A program made the translations under genes and the position numbers. Positions 36,228 through 44,335 of a stretch of DNA of 64,000 nt are shown one piece after another (position 1 is the stretch's first letter; the number at the start of each line of letters is the position of its first letter). Origin of the DNA: Lachnospiraceae bacterium (GTDB taxonomy: Bacteria > Bacillota > Clostridia > Lachnospirales > Lachnospiraceae); NCBI GenBank assembly GCA_004556565.1, contig SFGN01000008.1:35053-99052 (forward strand). The letters are read 5' to 3'. The notes beneath the pieces were generated by a model that ran no database searches, was not told where the DNA came from, and saw only the letters and a list, made by a program, of their open reading frames with translations.

Positions 36228-37238
36228 TTATTTGTAATCTATAAAATGTTCACCATAGAGAGCGTTCAACTCATCAAACACATGCCCCATGCCAAGACCA
36301 TCCTTATTCGGTTTCCAGATACCATCCTCGTCGTATTCGCCCCCTCCTATGCAGTACTGGTACTGCTTTGGGTGAGTTTCTGCAAGGCGCTGGAAGCGGG
36401 TAGGACATTTATCATGATGGCAACCAAATCCGCAAAATATACAACCAGTACGAGTGGCACCGGTAGTACGCACTATACCATTCTCGTCCTCTACAATATC
36501 TCCGTAAACCGAACAATATGGGATGCTGTAATCTCGTAAATACCGCAACACATCCTGCTCTGTCCAAAACGACAAAGGTTTAGACACGGGTACTTGACTA
36601 TCAAAAGCATTACACCCAACAGTCATCCACGCCTGTTTGCGCAGCATACTCTCAGTTGCCATCGTGCCTACATATGGACGCGAACCGGTACGCCGTTCAA
36701 AGTCTCGCATAGGTGTTTCTTTCATAATCAAACAACACTTATGCGAGAACGAGATAGGCAAATCCGCCATAGGTTTATACTTAACATAATGACTTGCTTT
36801 AAATTTAGAATGTGACCCATCAACATTTACCGCATTTAAAGCTCGTATTGCCCATCCTGAACCCCGCTGTGCATAATATAGTTTGTGGGACACTTCTTTG
36901 CTGATACACGGATACCCAAACTTCCGAATTACCTCATCAAACCGCATTTTAGGGCGCAAAATAGTTACATTTTCATGCTCTTTCACAAACGCCTGTATTT
37001 CGGGATACTCTAATCCAGTATTAACAAACACCGCTGGTACATCTGGATACATTTTTCGCACTATATCTAAAAGTACAGTGCTATCTTTGCCTCCACTAAA
37101 TGAAACATAAACCTGGCCATCCCAATAGTCATACCATTCCTGAATACGCCGCTGCGTCATAATAACTTTTTGCTCAAGCGGCAACGACTGCATCTGGGCT
37201 AAATCATATGATGTATGCTTATTTTTCTGTTCACCCAT
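36228..37238 (-). CDS. PAPS-reductase-like ATP pyrophosphatase
   Basis: The product is 336 residues. The PP-loop SFSGGKDSTVLLD is at residues 46-58, and VNTGLEYPE follows, as in the PAPS reductase/DndC family. The C-terminus has CIFCGFGCHHDKC, a likely Fe-S cluster site. Phage members of this family may act in sulfur transfer, tRNA thiolation or DNA phosphorothioation; no dnd partners are visible here. It ends the transcript that begins with the RNAP region. Confidence 0.8.
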   Translation of the reverse strand: MGEQKNKHTSYDLAQMQSLPLEQKVIMTQRRIQEWYDYWDGQVYVSFSGGKDSTVLLDIVRKMYPDVPAVFVNTGLEYPEIQAFVKEHENVTILRPKMRFDEVIRKFGYPCISKEVSHKLYYAQRGSGWAIRALNAVNVDGSHSKFKASHYVKYKPMADLPISFSHKCCLIMKETPMRDFERRTGSRPYVGTMATESMLRKQAWMTVGCNAFDSQVPVSKPLSFWTEQDVLRYLRDYSIPYCSVYGDIVEDENGIVRTTGATRTGCIFCGFGCHHDKCPTRFQRLAETHPKQYQYCIGGGEYDEDGIWKPNKDGLGMGHVFDELNALYGEHFIDYK

Positions 37239-37241
37239 ACT

Positions 37242-38438
37242 CTATATCAGCCTCACTGGATACATGGCCTCAATACCACAATCCGAACACACACATACGG
37301 TCTGTGACGGCTTGCCACCCAACCTATGTTCAAGCGTAAACTGGTCGCCACCACCAGATAAACAGCCACTCTGTATACAAGCAACGCCATTCACATCCAT
37401 ATACGCCGGGGTGTGCTTATGCGCTGTTACCACAGCAGAGGGAATAACCCCCAAAAATGAAAACAGCTTTGCCATACCTGCTTCAGTAAACGTATCAAAA
37501 TCTCCGTGATTAACCAGATATACCTTGCCACGTATTTCCATCATATCCAGCGTGTCATTAAAGGCCTCACTGAACGGCCAAAACTCCACATTCTCACAAT
37601 GCTTGAGTTCTGATTTAGCGTGCCAACCTACCAATATATCCAAACGTTCACCCAACACCGCATCTTTCTTATTAGGGTTAATACGTGAATGATTACCTGC
37701 CACAGACGACACATACACATGCTCAAATATTGTTGACAACTCGTGCAAAAAGCCAGACAACATTTCACCAGCTAACATAACCTGCTCAATCACATTTTCT
37801 CGATTCTCTATAGCTATAACCGAATGCGGAGCACCGCTTATCATGTCTCCCAAAATTGCAACATGGGCGTTGACGGCGTTATGCCGCCTCTGAATATCTC
37901 GGATGCTACATAAATATTGTGACAATCGACTAAGGGCTATATCGCTATTGTACTTGCCTGTATAACTGTCAAAAGCCATACCAATATGCCAATCACTGAC
38001 ACATATCAACAAGTCACAACTACCATTAATCTGAGGTGTAGTTGTAACAGGGAACCTGACCTTGCCCAACTCAGCCAACCTTTGTTCCCAGATTTCATTA
38101 TTGACTTCATAACGGGCGTGCTCACGCAGCTCTTTATTGAGTGCTACGCGCTCGTCCCGAAGCTTCATGCGTTCTTTTATAATTTCCTGCTTGCTCTGAC
38201 GCAGACGCTCATCATCATCGCAAAACTCCTGTTTCTCAAAAACCGCCTGCCACTTCTTGCCAGCCGCATAGTGCTTCCGCCATACGCTCACGGTCTTTTC
38301 CTCGCCGCACTCCTCATTGAGAATGGGAGTAAGTGCTTCCCACGTCTCGTCTATCAGGCCATCATCCTTAGCCTTACCAATACGGTAAAGGTATTCTTCG
38401 TCCAATAACTCATCGGGGCGACGTTTCAAATCAACCAT
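37242..38438 (-). CDS. Metallophosphoesterase (DNA exonuclease-like)
   Basis: The product is 398 residues from the ATG at 38438, which has AAGGAGC upstream and overlaps the previous gene by eight bases. The first 150 residues are helical and basic. The catalytic core follows with CVSDWHIGM, ILGDMISG, VAGNHSR, VNHGDFD and VTAHKHT, the calcineurin-like metal ligands. Such phage proteins resemble SbcD/Mre11 and may process DNA ends. A CVCSDCG motif near the C-terminus may bind zinc. Confidence 0.8.
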   Translation of the reverse strand: MVDLKRRPDELLDEEYLYRIGKAKDDGLIDETWEALTPILNEECGEEKTVSVWRKHYAAGKKWQAVFEKQEFCDDDERLRQSKQEIIKERMKLRDERVALNKELREHARYEVNNEIWEQRLAELGKVRFPVTTTPQINGSCDLLICVSDWHIGMAFDSYTGKYNSDIALSRLSQYLCSIRDIQRRHNAVNAHVAILGDMISGAPHSVIAIENRENVIEQVMLAGEMLSGFLHELSTIFEHVYVSSVAGNHSRINPNKKDAVLGERLDILVGWHAKSELKHCENVEFWPFSEAFNDTLDMMEIRGKVYLVNHGDFDTFTEAGMAKLFSFLGVIPSAVVTAHKHTPAYMDVNGVACIQSGCLSGGGDQFTLEHRLGGKPSQTVCVCSDCGIEAMYPVRLI

Positions 38439-38676
38439 GACGCCTTTGCTCCTTGTGATATTGGTCGAGAAGACGAGCGGTGAGCCTATCTTCAGGCACC
38501 ACAAATTTCTTCTTGCGGGCGTTGGCGTATTTGTTCAACACAACTACATGTACGCCATGATCACGAAGATACAGGGATTCCTCACGGGAAACGTTAATCA
38601 AAAAATCAGTCCTTTTCGTATCAAAATTAGGGGAAAGACGTGGGTCTCTCCCCTTATGCGTAATAATTTTTATCAA
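38431..38676 (-). CDS. Small basic hypothetical protein
   Basis: The product is 81 residues, basic (ANARKKKFVVPEDRLTARLLDQYHKEQRRHG). The start is TTG at 38676 with no clear ribosome site, so the N-terminus is uncertain. It overlaps the phosphoesterase gene. It lies 53 bases downstream of the RNAP, with nothing recognisable in the gap. Possibly a nucleic-acid-binding accessory. Confidence 0.55.
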   Translation of the reverse strand: MIKIITHKGRDPRLSPNFDTKRTDFLINVSREESLYLRDHGVHVVVLNKYANARKKKFVVPEDRLTARLLDQYHKEQRRHG

Positions 38677-38729
38677 AATTGGATTAAAAACATGAAAAAA
38701 CAGCTAAATACCTACGAAAAATCACAGCG

Positions 38730-39497
38730 TTACATATGTCTGAATTTTTGTACCCGTAACCGTGTTTTTTCTTTTTTTAAGTCACACTGACAACGATTGC
38801 ACCGTACCTTGGAATTGTTGCGTATATCCACAAAAAACTCTTCACCGCAATCCACGCAATACATAGACTTAACATTGTGATGTCTTGTACCACAATAAGG
38901 GCAAGTGGCGGCATCATCAATAGGTGTGAAGCGGTTGTAACATTTCTGGCAGAGTATATCATCCCTCTCTGACAGATTCTTTTGTAGATTCTCTAATACC
39001 ATATCCCCAAAAGCTCCCCAGAACGCCGCCTTACGCACCGCGCTGGTTAACCCAAAAATGCCTAATATGATAGCATCCACAACATATTGGGGATTATCAC
39101 GTCCCTCAAACATCTTCCGCCGCAACTCTTGATACTGATAGGTGTAACGATCAACGCCATCCTCATCAACATTACCAACTGTTCGGACAGCCATTTTGCC
39201 GGACAGCTCTTTATACTGCGCTATAATCTCATCAACCTCAGCGGTGCGCTCCAAGCCTGGATTATTCATCAATATATGATAATCAAACCTGCCACCCTTG
39301 CGCTGATTAAAGTTAAACTTGAATTTGGGCACTATATCTAATAACCGATTCACAGGACTACCGTTACGAGGCTCGACCTGTTCCTCAGCCTTATTCTTAG
39401 CATACACGAAATAATGAGGTACTTTCATGCGCGTCGCCTTACTTATCTGTTCTGCTATGTCCTTCGGAGCTACAGACTTATATAAGGTTTTGGCATA
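38730..39497 (-). CDS. YonO-like RNA polymerase, exon 3
   Basis: This exon encodes residues 669-923 of the spliced protein. It starts at TAT in the YAKTLYKSVAPKDIAEQI segment. ID|YAKT restores the IDxAKT-type motif of QDE-1/YonO-like polymerases across the splice. The C-terminus has two likely zinc ribbons: ILCQKCYNRFTPIDDAATCPYC and SMYCVDCGEEFF to VRCNRC. The ribbons may contact DNA or RNA exit. The segment reads only to 39428 with an ATG, but exon sequence clearly continues upstream to the intron boundary at 39497. Confidence 0.88.
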   Translation of the reverse strand, partial: YAKTLYKSVAPKDIAEQISKATRMKVPHYFVYAKNKAEEQVEPRNGSPVNRLLDIVPKFKFNFNQRKGGRFDYHILMNNPGLERTAEVDEIIAQYKELSGKMAVRTVGNVDEDGVDRYTYQYQELRRKMFEGRDNPQYVVDAIILGIFGLTSAVRKAAFWGAFGDMVLENLQKNLSERDDILCQKCYNRFTPIDDAATCPYCGTRHHNVKSMYCVDCGEEFFVDIRNNSKVRCNRCQCDLKKEKTRLRVQKFRHM

Positions 39498-39815
39498 CTT
39501 TTACTACCCTCGGTTTCCCGATATTTCAATAGGGGAATAGACTATATCTTCACCTGCCATTGGCAGGGGCCAGCACTTCGCAAGCCGGAATTGCACCAGC
39601 TCACTACTTCCTCTCGGAATAGTCGTTGTACTTTTCTCCGCATAGAGACTTAGCACAGGATTGTCATATAGCATTTACTATGTAGATTTCCCCTGTTAGC
39701 CAGACCGCAAGCGACCATTTCCTGCCGCGCCAATCACTCGTCAGTCTGACACCCTGCATATGCAGGTTCACTGGCTTATCAACCACGCGTCACCACGTGG
39801 CGTGACTAAATTTTA
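39498..39815 (-). ncRNA. Group I intron 2 in the RNA polymerase gene
   Basis: This is 318 bases with no reading frame. The conserved group I core is visible: GCTAACAGGGGAAATC (P4-region), AATCCTGTGC, ACAACGACTATTCC and GAAGATATAGTC (P7 strands). It ends in G. The 5' exon end TTATTGAT pairs with GTTGATAA in the intron (P1, with a U-G pair at the splice site). The first exon-3 bases TATGC pair with GCGTG just upstream of that guide (P10). Splicing joins GAT to TAT in phase 0. Confidence 0.93.
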
Positions 39816-40088
39816 ATCAATAACCTCATTATTCCGATAACACAACCGCTTTATCGTGTCTAAATCCGGCACCGCGCTGTTCCAAATTTTAGAAATGGCA
39901 TTAGAGACAACACCGATGTTACCGCCAGTCATAGCCGCCACCATACCGTCATAAATGCTCTGTGGCGTCACCGGCTTAGACGATGCCTTCCTCATAGGGT
40001 AGAACAGCGGAACAATACCCTCCATGTTACGCTCTGCGGCGGTAATCAGCGTTTTATCGGCGCAAACCAAAGATTTGTCACCGTCATT
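39816..40088 (-). CDS. YonO-like RNA polymerase, exon 2
   Basis: This exon encodes residues 578-668. It begins NDGDKSLVCADKTL, which completes the catalytic DxDGD triad of aspartates, then GGNIGVVSNAISKIWNS and DTIKRLCYRNNEVID, both typical of the two-barrel polymerase family after the metal-binding loop. On its own it has no start codon; a TTG at 40091 lies inside the intron. It is bounded by two group I introns in phase 0. Confidence 0.9.
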
Positions 40089-40382
40089 CAACTCGCTCTA
40101 AGCAAGTTAGACTATATCTTAACCATATCGTTTCCGACTTAGGTTCTCGGCGCTTCCACCTGCGGAGTTGCACCGCAGATGTACTCTACTTGGTACAATA
40201 CTGCCTCTGTCACCAAAACAATATCGCCCTTTCGATAGTCGTTGCACGTCCCTTAATAGGTTTCGCACAGGATTAGCCGTAGCTTTCCCTGTTAGCGCAG
40301 CTTGATAAGCTACACACCCCGCATTTACGGGTTCACCGAGTTTTATTTCCTACGCTTTCACGTAGGTTCGACAATGTTATTT
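40089..40382 (-). ncRNA. Group I intron 1, inserted in the DxDGD motif
   Basis: This is 294 bases with no reading frame. The core includes GCTAACAGGGAAAGC, AATCCTGTGC, GCAACGACTATCG and AAGATATAGTC. The 5' exon end GTTCGAT pairs perfectly with GTCGAAC in the intron (P1, seven pairs including the splice-site U-G). The 3' exon start AATG pairs with CATT immediately upstream of that guide (P10). The intron ends in G. Splicing joins GAT to AAT, giving D-N-D-G-D. Confidence 0.94.
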
Positions 40383-42113
40383 ATCGAACATAAGAATTTT
40401 ACTTATTAAATCATGGCAGCTTGTATAAATACCCCGCTCTCCAAACCACCGTTTGCACTGCTCATTACCGGCCACATTATGCCGTACCGCATGTTCACGG
40501 TATAGATGTGGGCTGCGCAAACAATCCAGCTTCTCAGCGGCAGGGAAGAGGGCGGCATATACCTCGCCATCCTGCAATAGCCCCTTCGGGTTTTTATCGC
40601 CCAGAAACAGAAACTCACAAAATGCATACAAATCGGGTATCAAAAACAGATACTTACCATAGATAGACAACTTACCACCCCAAGCCCACTTTTCCATGGA
40701 TTGTTTCAACCCCCGGAGCGATTCACGGTAATACTTATCTTGCAACAATTCTGGATAAAGTAGCAAGCATTCTTGCGCTGGGGATTTATGCGGATTACCT
40801 TTTGTTGCACCAAGCGCCTTCAGCATGGTACGCCGGTCATTACAGATGTGTTCAAGTTGATATCGTGTCTGCGCACTCAACTTCAACAGCTCATCATCCG
40901 TCAGATCTGTTAATGTTTGGAGCATCTGATAGCCAATAGAGGCATTATCTATGTAATCTTCTTCCCAATTACATATACCAGCAGTGCAACCATACTCTTT
41001 GTAATACTGTTTGTACTGCTCCCAGCTCTCATAATATTTCCAAAGTTTAAACTGACTCTTACAAAAGATAACCTCTATACCCTCAGCCAGCACATCATGC
41101 ACTTGCCCGTAGATATCTTTTACCAGACCATAGTTCCAACCATCCGCCTTGCTCTTTTCCCGGATGAACTCATCAAAGGGGAACGCCGCTATCAATCCCT
41201 TCACCCACGGTAAACGTATCATAGTGTTCTTGCCCCCAGTGAGGCGGGGGAGAACCATACCACATCCATCTGTATGCGCGATGTCTATGTCCATCTCTTG
41301 TCGCGTGATTTGATATGTTTTGTCGTCGATATAATCCACCATACCATGTACAGCGGTTTCCATGTCTTCAACAACAATAGACTTATCAATATCAAAGTCT
41401 GGCCAGAGATCAGTGGCCGAGTTACCCAACGCCAGATAAGCTAAGAACTTATTGGTGTTACACCCACCAAGCTCATTGATGTGGTCGAGTGATAGCCCAC
41501 ACATAATGGTTTTCTCATGCTGGAGATACACATCTTCACGTATAAAGACCATTTTCTTGCATCTGATCTGCCCAGCAGAGGCCGTATATGCTCTATAATG
41601 TACCCCATTATAGTCAAATCCATTTAGTACCATATCCCGGAACACGTCATAATAATAAATGCGGATAATCATAATAGCATCGGTCAACTCATTAGTATTC
41701 AATTGTAATGTTCTGGTTAATGATGACTCAAAAATAGATATGATATTGCTGGGTTTAAGGAACTCTGGTCTGAGATGACGAAGTGGCGGGGGAGAAGTGA
41801 ACGCTTCCCGCAAACGCTGTTTCTCACGACGTTCTTCTATCTTTGACTGCTCAATACGCTCATATATTTCCGGTATCTCTTCCTTCATCGGCACTACAAA
41901 TACCGTACTTCGTCGTACCCGTTCTAATCGCTCAATTGCACATTGCTCAGTGATATTCCCTGAATAATAATCTTGAATAATCTGGAGTTCTTCTAAATCC
42001 TTGCGTTGCTGATTTTTTAGCTCAAAGATGTGCTCTTCAATACTGTGCTCATAATCAGTAAATAATGCAGAAGTGTCAAAACTGTAACAGTGAATCTGAT
42101 TTTGAAGTGCTAT
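40383..42113 (-). CDS. YonO-like single-subunit RNA polymerase, exon 1
   Basis: This exon encodes residues 1-577 if it starts at the ATA at 42113. An in-frame stop lies two codons upstream and there is no ATG, GTG or TTG for the first 72 codons, although the sequence there is protein-like. The first double-psi barrel has DIAHTDGCGMVLPRL near residue 281, like the DGxG motif of QDE-1/YonO polymerases. The exon ends at the first Asp of DxDGD. Spliced length of about 923 residues is close to SPbeta YonO. It probably transcribes phage genes, perhaps the late ones. Confidence 0.85.
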
Positions 42114-42231
42114 ATTTCACCACGTCCTTACCTTCAACGGCAACTACGGTTTCCGCGTAGTCCCAATAATTAAACTCTTCCTCCAAATAACGCCACATAG
42201 CGGCTATATGGTCATAATAGTCCTGATTTAT
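42076..42231 (-). CDS. Small acidic protein overlapping the RNAP start
   Basis: The frame encodes about 51 residues if it starts at ATA 42231, or 40 from the ATG at 42198, which lacks a ribosome site. It is protein-like and amphipathic (AAMWRYLEEEFNYWDYAETVV). It stops at TTT TGA C, 38 bases inside the RNAP frame. A +1 slip at that site would fuse it to the RNAP (SLLQF|DTSALF). Either it is an upstream coupled gene or the true N-terminus of the polymerase, separated by recoding or an indel. Confidence 0.5.
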   Translation of the reverse strand: MNQDYYDHIAAMWRYLEEEFNYWDYAETVVAVEGKDVVKYSTSKSDSLLQF

Positions 42232-42554
42232 TTTCCCTCAAATCCTTTCATAGTCTGAACCACAGTGTTCGTAAACCAACTCTCATACCGCTGAAGATAC
42301 TTGCGTTTGCTGTACAACATTAGGCGATAGATGCACGGTTCCTTGAGGCACTTAGTCGGTTGCACGTAATTGTGTTTATCTGGTAACGGGAAGTACATCC
42401 ACTCATCCTCAAATGTATGTTTCTTAATCACATCCTTCAAATGGTTAAACTCCAATCCCCGTGCCGCATCCACGCCGCAATACCACACATTACCGTCTTC
42501 GACCACAGCTCGAATTGTACCAAACACCTCATGTGTAAAAGTATGAACTTCCAA
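42228..42554 (-). CDS. BRO-N domain protein
   Basis: The product is 108 residues. FTHEVFGTIRAVVEDGNVWYCGVDAARGLEF and LKDVIKKH, VQPTKCLKEPCIYRLMLYSK match the BRO-N (prophage antirepressor) domain, which binds DNA in many phage regulators. It has no second domain. The start is TTG at 42554 with AAAGGAGAATAG upstream, directly after the upstream stop. It may regulate the RNAP region (inference). Confidence 0.75.
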   Translation of the reverse strand: MEVHTFTHEVFGTIRAVVEDGNVWYCGVDAARGLEFNHLKDVIKKHTFEDEWMYFPLPDKHNYVQPTKCLKEPCIYRLMLYSKRKYLQRYESWFTNTVVQTMKGFEGK

Positions 42555-42845
42555 CTATTCTCCTTTCTGGGCACGCGCCTTACGCAACCTGTCTGCTGCC
42601 GCTACCCGTTGTTCTTCCGTCATTGAGCGCTTATCGCGCTTCGCGCTTCGTATGCTAACTGCATTAGCCGGAGCGTGATAAAATGCAGCTATCATACGCC
42701 CGTCCTCTTGTACAATTTTATCCACCTCCCAACCCTGTTTGTTGAACTTAGTCAGATGTGCGGGCACATTCGTATATGCCCTCCAGAACTTGCCTACCTT
42801 GTCATATACCAAGGTAGTTTCCATTTCTTCGGAACAATAGCCCAT
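42555..42845 (-). CDS. Small basic hypothetical protein
   Basis: The product is 96 residues, with a beta half (TTLVYDKVGKFWRAYTNVP) and a basic helical C-terminus (KRDKRSMTEEQRVAAADRLRKARAQ). GGGGAGGATTAATCG precedes the ATG. It is directly joined to the BRO-N gene. Function unknown; the C-terminal helix could bind nucleic acid. Confidence 0.65.
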   Translation of the reverse strand: MGYCSEEMETTLVYDKVGKFWRAYTNVPAHLTKFNKQGWEVDKIVQEDGRMIAAFYHAPANAVSIRSAKRDKRSMTEEQRVAAADRLRKARAQKGE

Positions 42846-42848
42846 CGA

Positions 42849-43193
42849 TTAATCCTCCCCATCAAAATCTTGCCAATACTGTTCAATAGGCCGATATGAC
42901 CACATCACACTGCCGCAATCATCACACCACGGCTCAATCCAGCCCATAGACACCCGCGTGGCAGGAGCGCCGCACCCAGCGCATGTCCGCCGCGATACCT
43001 GCTCATACTTATCCAGCACAGCTTCCACGGTATCATTAGCGGGGAAGACGTACCCAGTCAAGCTGCCCCACTTCTCTTTTAAGTAGACGTCAAAGTCGCG
43101 GTCTCCAATAGCAACGTTTAAATCCGCTACCAGAGACTCACCAAAAGCATCGCGCCAACCAGCAGGCAGGTCATACAAATTATCTAACGTCAT
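42849..43193 (-). CDS. Small zinc-ribbon protein
   Basis: The product is 114 residues. A C-terminal ribbon CAGCGAPATRVSMGWIEPWCDDC has two CxxC pairs. The N-terminal half is helical with Trp and acidic residues (LPAGWRDAFGESLVADLN), a pattern seen in small Firmicutes phage proteins of unknown role. Tightly packed between other small genes. Confidence 0.65.
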   Translation of the reverse strand: MTLDNLYDLPAGWRDAFGESLVADLNVAIGDRDFDVYLKEKWGSLTGYVFPANDTVEAVLDKYEQVSRRTCAGCGAPATRVSMGWIEPWCDDCGSVMWSYRPIEQYWQDFDGED

Positions 43194-43194
43194 A

Positions 43195-43284
43195 TCAATA
43201 CCTCGTTCCGTCGAAAGGGTCGTGGGGAGGAGTGAATAGCAAAATCGCTACAAACAAGACGCCAATCATTATTAAAAACCACAT
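43195..43284 (-). CDS. Small membrane peptide, 29 residues
   Basis: A 29-residue frame starts at 43284 with AGGAGG seven bases upstream, among the best ribosome sites in this region. Residues 2-17 form a single hydrophobic segment (WFLIMIGVLFVAILLF), then a short PPHDPFDG tail. Its stop is one base from the next gene start. Probably a membrane peptide; role unknown. Confidence 0.65.
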   Translation of the reverse strand: MWFLIMIGVLFVAILLFTPPHDPFDGTRY

Positions 43285-43295
43285 GGCACATCCTC

Positions 43296-43589
43296 CTAAA
43301 GCCAATCGCTTATTTCTTTTTCTGCTTTGTCCAAGCACTCATCGGGTGTAGTACCAGACCATTCATAGTGTCTGTGTGGCCCTAAAATATAGCAGTATAG
43401 TCGTAAGGTGTAGTAATTTGGTACTCTGCTGGCTTCTACGTCCTCAAAATAATCTGGATAACACACTGTCCATTCAAATGTCCCCTCACAGTTTTTACAA
43501 CACACGTCCTGTTTCACTGCTGCTTGTATTGCATTAAATACCTTAGCACGCAATTCCCAGAAGCGTATGAGGTTTACAGTATCAATCAC
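43296..43589 (-). CDS. Hypothetical protein
   Basis: The product is 97 residues starting at GTG 43589 with AGGAGGTTG upstream. It has CCKNCEGTFEWTVCYPDYF, a partial metal-binding look, and a C-terminal DECLDKAEKEISDWL helix. It was not recognised. Belongs to the small-gene cluster between the helicase and the RNAP. Confidence 0.6.
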   Translation of the reverse strand: MIDTVNLIRFWELRAKVFNAIQAAVKQDVCCKNCEGTFEWTVCYPDYFEDVEASRVPNYYTLRLYCYILGPHRHYEWSGTTPDECLDKAEKEISDWL

Positions 43590-43608
43590 AATTTACAACC
43601 TCCTACAA

Positions 43609-43689
43609 TTAGCACCTAATCAAATACATGGAAACTGACTTAGTGGTTATCCATCTATTACCACCCCACACAGGGCACAAAATGACCAT
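43609..43689 (-). CDS. Possible microprotein, 26 residues
   Basis: This frame starts at an ATG overlapping the TGA of the upstream gene (TGATG), suggesting coupled translation, and ends just before the AGGAGG of the next gene. It contains CPVWGGNRWI, close to a CPVCGGNRWI zinc-ribbon start with one Cys changed. It may be a remnant or a real small peptide. Confidence 0.35.
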   Translation of the reverse strand: MVILCPVWGGNRWITTKSVSMYLIRC

Positions 43690-43862
43690 CAACCATCGCA
43701 TATATCATCACCGTCCTTCGCATCCAGCTCTTTCATCTTCCGCAATGTCCACTTTCTAAGCCGCCTTTTACTTTGACGTTTAATACGTTCCTTGGGGAAA
43801 CGCCCATCGCCCCGGAAGTCTACCCAACAGTTGGTCCAACGCAAATGATTCATCCTATGCAT
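43689..43862 (-). CDS. Small very basic protein
   Basis: The product is 57 residues from the ATG at 43862, which overlaps the upstream stop by eight bases. It is rich in Arg and Lys (RIKRQSKRRLRKWTLRKMK), then ends acidic. It could bind nucleic acid. A longer frame to 43922 is possible but would overlap more and has no ribosome site. Confidence 0.5.
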   Translation of the reverse strand: MHRMNHLRWTNCWVDFRGDGRFPKERIKRQSKRRLRKWTLRKMKELDAKDGDDICDG

Positions 43863-44304
43863 CGTTGCCACTGATCCCGTCTGCCATGAATCCATGGGCC
43901 TTACAGAAGTCTTCATACTCACGTTTAGCTTTCTCGTAATCAGTTCGATAAATATCTACTTTTGATTCATAATCTGATAAATGCTTTTGAGTACGCTCTA
44001 TCTCAGCCTTGGCTTGAGCGATCTTATGAAGGCAAGATTGATAAATATCCTTTAAAGATTCGAGATGGCTCTCGAGAGACTTTTTCTGACGATAATATGT
44101 TCTCTCACTATCATCCATACCTTTTGGTATAAGATAGTAATTGCGCATGTGATGCATATAGTCACGTTGTAGGAAATTGAGTATATCAGTACCTGAAGAT
44201 TTAAGATACAACCTGGTCTTGTTCCGATAGACTACTACGTATTTTTGTGTCTGTTTATAAATCCTATCTCCGACTTTTGCCGCATCGAATTCTTCTACTG
44301 TCAT
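43855..44304 (-). CDS. Coiled-coil hypothetical protein
   Basis: The product is 149 residues. The N-terminal 50 have a beta look (VGDRIYKQTQKYVVVYRNK). Residues 70-135 form a long charged coiled coil (SLESHLESLKDIYQSCLHKI, EIERTQKHLSDYESKV). GAAAGGATAACAT precedes the ATG. No enzyme motif is seen. Confidence 0.6.
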   Translation of the reverse strand: MTVEEFDAAKVGDRIYKQTQKYVVVYRNKTRLYLKSSGTDILNFLQRDYMHHMRNYYLIPKGMDDSERTYYRQKKSLESHLESLKDIYQSCLHKIAQAKAEIERTQKHLSDYESKVDIYRTDYEKAKREYEDFCKAHGFMADGISGNDA

Positions 44305-44335
44305 ATGTTATCCTTTCTTCGCATTGTAATTAACT

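Noticed and set aside
36000-36230. tRNA or third group I intron in the gap
   Set aside because: No GTTCRA-type T-loop or GACTA/TAGTC P7 strands are found, and no cloverleaf can be drawn.
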